Shown piece by piece: positions 16,025 through 21,259 of a stretch of 21,259 bases of DNA. Position numbers and translations under genes: made by a program. Below the pieces are notes generated by a model. It searched no databases. It was not told the origin of the DNA and saw nothing but the letters and a program-made list of their open reading frames with translations. The number at the start of each line of letters is the position of its first letter. Positions within the stretch are counted from its first letter, which is position 1. This DNA is from an uncultured Bacteroidales bacterium (GTDB lineage: Bacteria > Bacteroidota > Bacteroidia > Bacteroidales > Bacteroidaceae): the NCBI GenBank assembly GCA_937901185.1, contig CALCHR010000025.1, positions 1-21,259 on the forward strand, read 5' to 3'.

Positions 16025-17017
16025 ATGGCCGTAAATATGGAAGATATCAAGAAACTGCGTGCTTTGACTGGCGCAGGTCTTGGAGATTGCAAAAAAGCAT
16101 TGGCTGAAGCTGAAGGTGATATTGATGCTGCTATTGAAATTATCCGCAAAAAAGGACAAGCTGTAGCTGCCAAGCGTTCTGACCGTGAAGCCTCAGAAGG
16201 TTGCGTACTTTGCAAATATGAAAATGGTTTTGCTGCAATCATTGCTTTGAAGTGCGAAACTGACTTCGTTGCAAAAAATGCAGATTTTATCAAATTGGCT
16301 CAAGACATTCTGGATGCTGCTGTAGCTAACAAATGTCAGTCTTTGGACGAAGTTAAGGCTCTCCCCATGGGCAACGCCACTGTAGCCGATGCAGTTGTTG
16401 ACCGCAGCGGTATCACTGGTGAGAAGATGGAGTTGGACGGCTACACCTTCATTGAAGGCGAGCACGTTGCAACTTACAACCACCAGGGCAACAACACACT
16501 TTGTACTTTGGTAGCTTTCAACCAAGCTGCTGAAGAACAAGTTGCTAAGTTGATGGCTATGCAGGTAGCTGCTATGAACCCTCTCGCAGTTGACGAAGAT
16601 GGAGTTTCTGAGTCTGTGAAGGAGTCTGAAATCAATGTTGCTATTGAGAAGACTAAGGCTGAGCAAGTTCAGAAGGCTGTTGAGGCTGCTTTGAAGAAGG
16701 CTGGCATCAACCCCACTCACGTAGACAGCGAAGCTCACATGGAAAGCAACATGGCCAAAGGTTGGTTGACTGCCGAAGATGTAGCTAAGGCTAAGGAAAT
16801 CATCGCTACAGTTTCTGCAGAGAAAGCAGCTAACTTGCCTGAAGCTATGATTCAGAACATTGCAAAAGGCCGTCTTGCAAAATTCCTCAAGGAAGTATGC
16901 TTGGTAAATCAAGAATTTATCATGGATAGCAAGAAGACTGTGAAGGACGTATTGAAAGAAACTGATGCTGCATTGCAGATTACTTCATTCAAGCGTTTCA
17001 CTCTCCGCGCTGAATAA
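16025..17017 (+). CDS. tsf: Elongation factor Ts
   Basis: Nucleotide exchange factor that releases GDP from EF-Tu, 330 residues, longer than the roughly 283 of E. coli but normal for Bacteroidales. The N-terminal UBA-like domain is MEDIKKLRALTGAGLGDCKK followed by ALAEAEGDIDAAIEIIRKKG. The EF-Tu contact motif is intact: Thr79-Asp80-Phe81-Val82 in CETDFVAKNADF. The core continues with HVATYNHQGNNTLCTLVAF and AMQVAAMNPLAV. The second half contains an alpha-helical insert rich in Ala/Lys/Glu (about 195-265), and the protein ends with KRFTLRAE. Last gene of the translation operon, closed by a strong terminator. Confidence 0.97.
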   Translation: MAVNMEDIKKLRALTGAGLGDCKKALAEAEGDIDAAIEIIRKKGQAVAAKRSDREASEGCVLCKYENGFAAIIALKCETDFVAKNADFIKLAQDILDAAVANKCQSLDEVKALPMGNATVADAVVDRSGITGEKMELDGYTFIEGEHVATYNHQGNNTLCTLVAFNQAAEEQVAKLMAMQVAAMNPLAVDEDGVSESVKESEINVAIEKTKAEQVQKAVEAALKKAGINPTHVDSEAHMESNMAKGWLTAEDVAKAKEIIATVSAEKAANLPEAMIQNIAKGRLAKFLKEVCLVNQEFIMDSKKTVKDVLKETDAALQITSFKRFTLRAE

Positions 17018-17040
17018 TTGATAAACTCTATCAAAATAGA

Positions 17041-17077
17041 AGAGCGAGCTTTTGTGAAGTTCGCTCTTTATTTTTCT
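17041..17077 (+). terminator. Rho-independent terminator of the rplM-tsf operon
   Basis: AGAGCGAGCT (17041-17050) pairs over 10 bp with AGTTCGCTCT (17058-17067), including one G-U pair, across a 7-nt loop. TTATTTTTCT follows. It lies 23 nt after the tsf stop codon and ends 23 nt before hemW. Confidence 0.92.
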
Positions 17078-17100
17078 TACAAGCCAATCCATATCCAAAT

Positions 17101-18219
17101 ATGAAAGGATTATATATTCACGTACCCTTCTGCCGCAGCCGATGTATCTATTGCGACTTTTTCTCTAGTACACAAGGAGAAGAGGCAAAAGAGAAATATG
17201 TACAATCGCTTTGTAAAGAACTTTCTTCCAGAAGAAACTACGCAGGCCCTCCTATCCTATCGACTATTTATGTAGGAGGCGGTACGCCGTCTATCCTTTC
17301 TTCCCATCAACTGGAAACTATCTTTTCTGCGATCAAGACTAATTACGAGATAGAAGATGGTGCAGAAATTACCCTTGAAGCCAATCCAGACGACATCAGT
17401 ATAGAATTTATCTCCACGCTGAAGAAACTAGGGATAAATAGAGTAAGTTTGGGGATTCAGACATTCAAAGATGCCACGCTCAAAATTCTGAACAGAAGAC
17501 ACAACGGACTGCAAGCTATCAATGCTGTCCACTTACTACACGAAAATGGCATTGAAAATATAAGCATCGACCTAATATATGGTCTGCCACAACAAACCTT
17601 AAGCGATTGGGAAGCCGATCTACAGACCATGCAACAACTTCCCATCTCTCATCTCTCTGCCTACGCACTCATTTACGAAGAAGATACTCCGATTGAGCGG
17701 ATGAGAAAAGAAGGTAAGGTAAAAGAGGCTAACGAAGAACTCAGCCTGGCCATGTACGAACTCCTCATCCATAAGTCGGCAGAACTGGGATTGGAGCAAT
17801 ATGAAATTTCCAATTTTTCTAAGCCAGGCATGCTGGCTCGACACAATTCTTCTTATTGGGCCAACAAACCCTATCTCGGTTGTGGTCCGGGCGCTCATTC
17901 CTACGATGGACATAAACGCCGATTCAACCTACCCAATTTGCAGAAGTACTGCAACGGGGAACATCTCTACTCTGAAGAACTCTTATCCCAAGAAGATAGT
18001 TTCAACGAACGCATCATGACAGCCCTCCGTACTCGTAAAGGTCTATCCATAGAAGAACTAGACAACGCATTCGGAACTACGTTCAAAGAACATCTTTTGA
18101 AAAATGCGCAAGGCTATCTGTCAAAAGAACAGCTTGTCATCGAGGATGGTTATCTACGCCTCACTCAGCAAGGCATTTTTATTTCCGATCTCATCATCAG
18201 CGACTTGATGATAGTATAG
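17101..18219 (+). CDS. hemW: Radical SAM haem-binding protein HemW
   Basis: 372 residues. Radical SAM protein of the HemN-like family; characterised HemW proteins bind haem and have been linked to haem delivery to respiratory enzymes. They lack coproporphyrinogen oxidase activity and are often misnamed HemN. The start MKGLYIHVPFCRSRCIYCDF is diagnostic: Cys11, Cys15 and Cys18 coordinate the 4Fe-4S cluster, and Phe20 stands where true HemN has a fourth cysteine. Other motifs are YVGGGTPSIL (about 57-66), ITLEANPDD, GINRVSLGIQTF, SIDLIYGLPQQT and GCGPGAHSYDG. The C-terminal HemN_C region (about 300-365) is present. It follows the tsf terminator by only 23 nt and I see no clear -7 box, so its promoter is unresolved and readthrough is possible. 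It converges on the small gene to its right. Confidence 0.95.
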   Translation: MKGLYIHVPFCRSRCIYCDFFSSTQGEEAKEKYVQSLCKELSSRRNYAGPPILSTIYVGGGTPSILSSHQLETIFSAIKTNYEIEDGAEITLEANPDDISIEFISTLKKLGINRVSLGIQTFKDATLKILNRRHNGLQAINAVHLLHENGIENISIDLIYGLPQQTLSDWEADLQTMQQLPISHLSAYALIYEEDTPIERMRKEGKVKEANEELSLAMYELLIHKSAELGLEQYEISNFSKPGMLARHNSSYWANKPYLGCGPGAHSYDGHKRRFNLPNLQKYCNGEHLYSEELLSQEDSFNERIMTALRTRKGLSIEELDNAFGTTFKEHLLKNAQGYLSKEQLVIEDGYLRLTQQGIFISDLIISDLMIV

Positions 18220-18245
18220 TCACCACTATACGAGTTTAATAAGTA

Positions 18246-18273
18246 TAAAAATATCCCCGCCGCTGCGGGGATA
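18246..18273 (-). terminator. Terminator of the LRR protein/small protein unit
   Basis: TATCCCCGC (18252-18260) pairs over 9 bp with GCGGGGATA (18265-18273) across a CGCT loop. The minus strand continues TTTTTATAC after the stem, while the plus strand lacks a T run, so it serves mainly the leftward transcript. It lies 55 nt past the stop of the small gene and may also block rightward hemW transcripts weakly. Confidence 0.85.
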
Positions 18274-18328
18274 CCATTCTCTGAGAAAAATATTGGAAAA
18301 CTGCCTTACTTGACAGCATCGGAATGGA

Positions 18329-18514
18329 CTATTGCCAGAAGTTCTTATTTTCTTCCTTTAACCAGGCCGGACCATTGGGACCTTCTTTCTTGCGGGTATC
18401 CAATTCACCTTCCTCACCGGGATGCCATTCAACTTCTGAAGTTTTCATTATCGTATCCTCGGCAAAGAACTCATAGACTTCATGGTTGGGAGATTCATAA
18501 ATTTTCTTTTTCAT
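18329..18514 (-). CDS. Small acidic protein downstream of the LRR gene, unknown function
   Basis: 61 residues starting MKKKIYESP at the ATG at 18514. An in-frame ATG at 18538, only 3 nt after the LRR stop codon, would add MVRLEGKD. I prefer the shorter form because the Met-Lys-Lys-Lys start with Y..P....V follows a pattern I associate with small Bacteroidales proteins, and because GGTAAGGAT sits just before it. No signal peptide, membrane helix or cysteine. After VYEFFAEDTIMKTSE comes a charged, Gly/Pro-containing half (WHPGEEGELDTRKKEGPNGP) ending in NKNFWQ. The close spacing to the LRR gene and the shared terminator 55 nt beyond point to one transcript and perhaps coupled translation. It may be an accessory protein, a precursor peptide or a small folded protein; no function can be assigned. 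Its frame is intact and ordered. Confidence 0.65.
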   Translation of the reverse strand: MKKKIYESPNHEVYEFFAEDTIMKTSEVEWHPGEEGELDTRKKEGPNGPAWLKEENKNFWQ

Positions 18515-18541
18515 ATCCTTACCTTCTAAACGTACCATTTT

Positions 18542-21259
18542 TTACTTCACCCATTTCTGTCCGTTCACTACGTAAACACCTTTAGGAAGGTCCTCAAGGT
18601 TCTTGGCTTGAGCCTTCACCAAGCGGCCATTCAAGTCGTATACGTCTGCGGGCCAGACTGCGTTTTCGTCTTCAGTGAGCGGCAACTCTTCCACACCGGT
18701 CACTTCGCCGTTCTCATCTACCACTACCAGTTCTATACGTTTCGGAGCTTGATAGGTAGAGCCATAGCCTTTGCGAGGAGTTGATTCCAGATACCAGCGG
18801 TTGGCTTTCAGTGTTGAGGTTGTTGTCGGAGTTACAAGGCGACCGTTACCCATAGCCAACCAACCATTGTCGCGGAGCACCTGGGCTTCTATCGGACTAT
18901 AAGTACCCGTAAACGTATAGTGCATTCTCATAGAAGAGCAGTCCATCGATTGTTCGTCGGCCGGATACAGCATGGTGTTTTCCACCACAAACTGCTTTTC
19001 GCCCACTTCCTTGGCGCGGATTACGTAAGGCAGGTTCGCATACATGGTTTCGCCGGGGCGGAGTATCAGCACTTCCATAGTCCAACGATCCAGGACGCCG
19101 TCTTCATCGTCGTCATACTCGTGGATGTCGTTCAAGCAGGCTGCGGTATACTCGTCGCTGATGTCGTTATAGTCCATATCGAAGGGTACGTACCAGGACT
19201 GCCATTGTGTATTGTTAAACTCGCGGGTGTAGACGATGCCCTCTGTTTCCTTCTCGGTTGCATTGGTGTATGCTTCGCCGTCGGTGAGGAATACATAGTC
19301 TGCTACTTTGTATGTCAAAGTTACTTCAGAGAGACCAAAGAAACAACCTGCGTTTTCAGAGCCCTTAGTTATTGTAAAGTTCAAGGTCATGGGGTCTGTT
19401 GCTGCAAGAGCTTCTACAGCGGCTACGCTGTGTACTTTGTGGTTGTTACCAATACGTCCATTTTCAGTTCCCTGAGAGATTTCGATGTCTGCAAAGTTTG
19501 CAAGGAGAGTTTCGCCTTGAGCTACTGCTACATTCCAATGGCGATTCACACCGTCTTCAGGGTATTGATAGTTACCAGAACTATTGAGAGCATGGATATC
19601 AAGCGCCATTCCTTGCAACTTGTAGTTAGCAGGTACGCCGTTCAACTGAATGCCCCAAGTAATAGTGGGGTCGGTGTTTCCGTTCACATTTGGGCAGAGG
19701 ATAGTGTTAGCATTTGTAACGCTGAGGTCTTTCCAAGCGTGCGACTTGCTAACTACGCTAGCAGTTACGCCTTCCAAACCCGCTACGCTTACGCTAACAT
19801 TATCGCCTGAGCGATCAAATGTCAACTTGAGCTCAGCATAAGGAGTTCCGGGAGCTTCAGGCTCGGGCTCAACTGCGCCTTCAACTACTTCCAGCATCAC
19901 ATCTACAATTTGTCCTCCGTTCTCTTTGAAATCACCAAACTTTCCATCCGCATCGCCTGCGGGGTCAATGCTACACCAGTCTTGCACAAAGCGCATGCGA
20001 TAAATGCCCGGCTCTATAGGAGCAGTAAAGGCTGGAATCGGAAGAGTATGTCTATTATCCCCGCTGATAGTTTCTCCTACACTATTCCAACCACTCACAT
20101 CACTTTCGGCACCATTGTTATAAAAGGAGTAAGTCACGAGGTCGCCGGCAGGTTTCCATTCGCTACCTTCTGCAATAGCACCGGTAAATCCATTTCTATC
20201 TGTATCTATATATACTGCATGGTGCATCCAAGAACCAATGTGTATTCTATATTCATGATCTACTACAGGGGTTAGTGTTTCTCCAGACACAACTTTGAAT
20301 ACCACAGAGTCTGTTACATCTGTATAGTCTTTATTTTGCTCTGCAGAAGTGAGCGTATATACTTGCTCACCAGAAGATGCTCCCGTCAATTTCACAGCTA
20401 TAACATCTCGGTCATTATTAGTTTTTGTGCCATTGTGGCGAGGCTCGTAGTTGGGGGTTAATTCTACAATGTTATACGCATTCCACGGCGCTACATTATA
20501 GGCCTCGGATGCTCCGACAGGTACATAGATTGTCTGAAGTTTGCTGCAACCGTCAAAGATACTAGTACCACCTTGAATTGTAGGTGGTGTAACTCCTTGC
20601 ATCGTAATGCTCGTTAGGCCGGAGCAATTATCGAACGCACTTCCTCCTATCTCGGTCACGGAGTTGGGAATCTCTATGCTCGTTAGGCTGGAGCAACCTT
20701 CGAACACACATACTCTTATCTCGGTCACGGAGTTGGGAATCTCGATGCTCGTTAGGCCAGAGCATTCTGCGAACGCATAAGAGTCTATCGAGGTCACGGA
20801 GGTGGGAATCTCTATGCTCGTTAGGCCGGAGCAATCCCGGAACGCAAGTTCTCCTATCGAGGTCACGGAGTTGGGAATCTCGATGCTCGTTAGGCCGGAG
20901 CAACCTAAGAACGCATAATATTTTATCGAGGTCACGGAGTTGGGAATCACCGTATTCTGACAACCAGCAATCAATGTATTACTTGAAGTTTCTATAATGG
21001 CATTACAATTTTCTCTGGAATCATATTTATAATTACCTTCCTCTACCACTATGCTCGTTAGGCCAGAGCAATAAGCGAACGCAGAACTTCCTATATAGGT
21101 CACGGAGGTGGGAATCTCGATGCTAGTTAGGCTGGAGCATCCTCCGAACGCATTATAGTCTATATAGGTCACGGAGGTGGGAATCACCGTATTCTGACAA
21201 CCAACAATCAATTTATTACTTGCAGTTTCTATAATGGCATTACAATTTTCTCTGGAATC
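18542..21259 (-). CDS. BspA-like leucine-rich-repeat surface protein, 5' end beyond window
   Basis: 905 residues visible; the frame is open to the right edge, so the N-terminus and any signal peptide are missing. Residues 1 to about 245 are LRR_5/BspA-type repeats of 23 residues (AF..CSGLTSIEIPNSVT.I), interrupted by an island (VVEEGNYKYDSRENCNAI and on to LIAGCQNTVIP) that occurs twice. Next, at about 285-465, is a beta-rich domain with YIDTDRNGFTGAIAEGSEW, resembling GEVED-type modules of secreted Bacteroidetes proteins. A further beta-rich region follows (about 475-680), then a module opening EFNNTQWQSWYVPFDMDYND. The end (VYDLNGRLVKAQAKNLEDLP then KGVYVVNGQKWVK) resembles the short C-terminal tail of Bacteroidales surface proteins and type IX sorting domains. 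BspA-like proteins bind host or neighbouring-cell surfaces; the ligand here is unknown. The C-terminal half is visibly more GC-rich than the other genes. Confidence 0.88.
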   Translation of the reverse strand, partial: DSRENCNAIIETASNKLIVGCQNTVIPTSVTYIDYNAFGGCSSLTSIEIPTSVTYIGSSAFAYCSGLTSIVVEEGNYKYDSRENCNAIIETSSNTLIAGCQNTVIPNSVTSIKYYAFLGCSGLTSIEIPNSVTSIGELAFRDCSGLTSIEIPTSVTSIDSYAFAECSGLTSIEIPNSVTEIRVCVFEGCSSLTSIEIPNSVTEIGGSAFDNCSGLTSITMQGVTPPTIQGGTSIFDGCSKLQTIYVPVGASEAYNVAPWNAYNIVELTPNYEPRHNGTKTNNDRDVIAVKLTGASSGEQVYTLTSAEQNKDYTDVTDSVVFKVVSGETLTPVVDHEYRIHIGSWMHHAVYIDTDRNGFTGAIAEGSEWKPAGDLVTYSFYNNGAESDVSGWNSVGETISGDNRHTLPIPAFTAPIEPGIYRMRFVQDWCSIDPAGDADGKFGDFKENGGQIVDVMLEVVEGAVEPEPEAPGTPYAELKLTFDRSGDNVSVSVAGLEGVTASVVSKSHAWKDLSVTNANTILCPNVNGNTDPTITWGIQLNGVPANYKLQGMALDIHALNSSGNYQYPEDGVNRHWNVAVAQGETLLANFADIEISQGTENGRIGNNHKVHSVAAVEALAATDPMTLNFTITKGSENAGCFFGLSEVTLTYKVADYVFLTDGEAYTNATEKETEGIVYTREFNNTQWQSWYVPFDMDYNDISDEYTAACLNDIHEYDDDEDGVLDRWTMEVLILRPGETMYANLPYVIRAKEVGEKQFVVENTMLYPADEQSMDCSSMRMHYTFTGTYSPIEAQVLRDNGWLAMGNGRLVTPTTTSTLKANRWYLESTPRKGYGSTYQAPKRIELVVVDENGEVTGVEELPLTEDENAVWPADVYDLNGRLVKAQAKNLEDLPKGVYVVNGQKWVK
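20607..21135. repeat. 69-nt LRR-coding tandem repeats
   Basis: The motif ATGCTCGTTAGGC (or a one-base variant), antisense to the Gly/Ser-Leu-Thr-Ser-Ile codons, begins at 20607, 20676, 20745, 20814 and 20883, then at 21051 and 21120. Spacing is exactly 69 nt (23 codons) except for the 168-nt step across the island. Neighbouring units are near-identical in sequence, so slippage or recombination could change the number of repeats in frame. Confidence 0.9.
20942..21259. repeat. 237-nt higher-order repeat inside the LRR gene
   Basis: Bases 20942-21022 and 21179-21259 are 81-nt copies differing at three positions, offset by 237 nt (79 codons: one 56-codon island plus one 23-codon LRR). The second copy reaches the window edge, so more copies may follow. 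Confidence 0.9.

Noticed and set aside
16193..16912. 239-codon minus-strand open frame inside tsf
   Set aside because: Complement of conserved EF-Ts codons. The product (Ser/Leu/Phe/Cys-rich) looks like a reverse-strand artefact, and tsf is secure.
18920..19810. 296-codon plus-strand open frame opposite the LRR gene
   Set aside because: It is the antisense shadow of a long, GC-richer gene whose codon use keeps this frame open. Its Cys/Val/Phe-rich product has no recognisable domain or start context.
20628..20963. Arg/Leu-rich repeated protein (PNEHRDSQLRD units) on the minus strand
   Set aside because: It is the alternative frame of the 69-nt LRR repeats. The repetition comes from the real LRR frame, so it is not an independent gene.

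Overview
The window is a stretch of chromosomal backbone from a member of the Bacteroidales, most likely Bacteroidaceae or Prevotellaceae. The genus cannot be fixed from sequence alone. Three things support this: several start regions carry the Bacteroidetes -7 promoter box (TAnnTTTG); the protein families are typical of the phylum (DUF3078 barrel, PorE-like TPR/propeller/OmpA lipoprotein, BspA-like leucine-rich-repeat protein, DPP5-like S9 peptidase); and the L13, S9, S2 and EF-Ts sequences are of Bacteroidales type. Genes are densely packed and no gene-free stretch exceeds 300 bases. The two largest gaps are the left edge (1-210) and the ligA/porE-like gap (10281-10538), and both hold short tandem repeats. 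No tRNA, rRNA, CRISPR array, transposase or phage gene was seen.

Layout. A leftward operon at 211-5972 reads yidC, then a DPP5-like secreted peptidase, then a 12-helix MFS transporter, and ends at a strong terminator. Divergent from yidC is a DUF3078 outer-membrane protein (6126-7442), which converges on trmD (7490-8167) at a symmetric terminator touching the trmD stop codon. trmD and ligA (8277-10280) are divergent, with back-to-back -7 boxes. ligA converges on a lipoprotein (10539-12587) with the TPR, beta-propeller, CRD and OmpA-like domain order of PorE. Divergent from it is nagA (12754-13917) with its own promoter and terminator.

A rightward translation operon follows, rplM-rpsI-rpsB-tsf (14155-17017). 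It has a full -33/-7 promoter, a structured 5' leader and an internal UUCG hairpin before tsf, and closes with a terminator. hemW follows (17101-18219). At the right edge two leftward genes form an apparent pair: a partial BspA-like LRR surface protein (5' end outside the window) and, 3 to 27 nt after its stop, a small acidic protein of 61 residues. Both end at a minus-strand terminator.

Functionally the window mixes housekeeping (membrane protein insertion, tRNA m1G37 methylation, DNA ligation, translation, haem-linked radical SAM chemistry, amino-sugar recycling) with envelope and nutrient functions (peptide degradation and uptake, outer-membrane barrel, peptidoglycan-anchored lipoprotein, LRR surface protein). 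The least explained parts are the two intergenic repeat arrays, which share one design (direct 21-22 nt repeats closed by an inverted half copy), the rplM leader, and the small protein next to the LRR gene.
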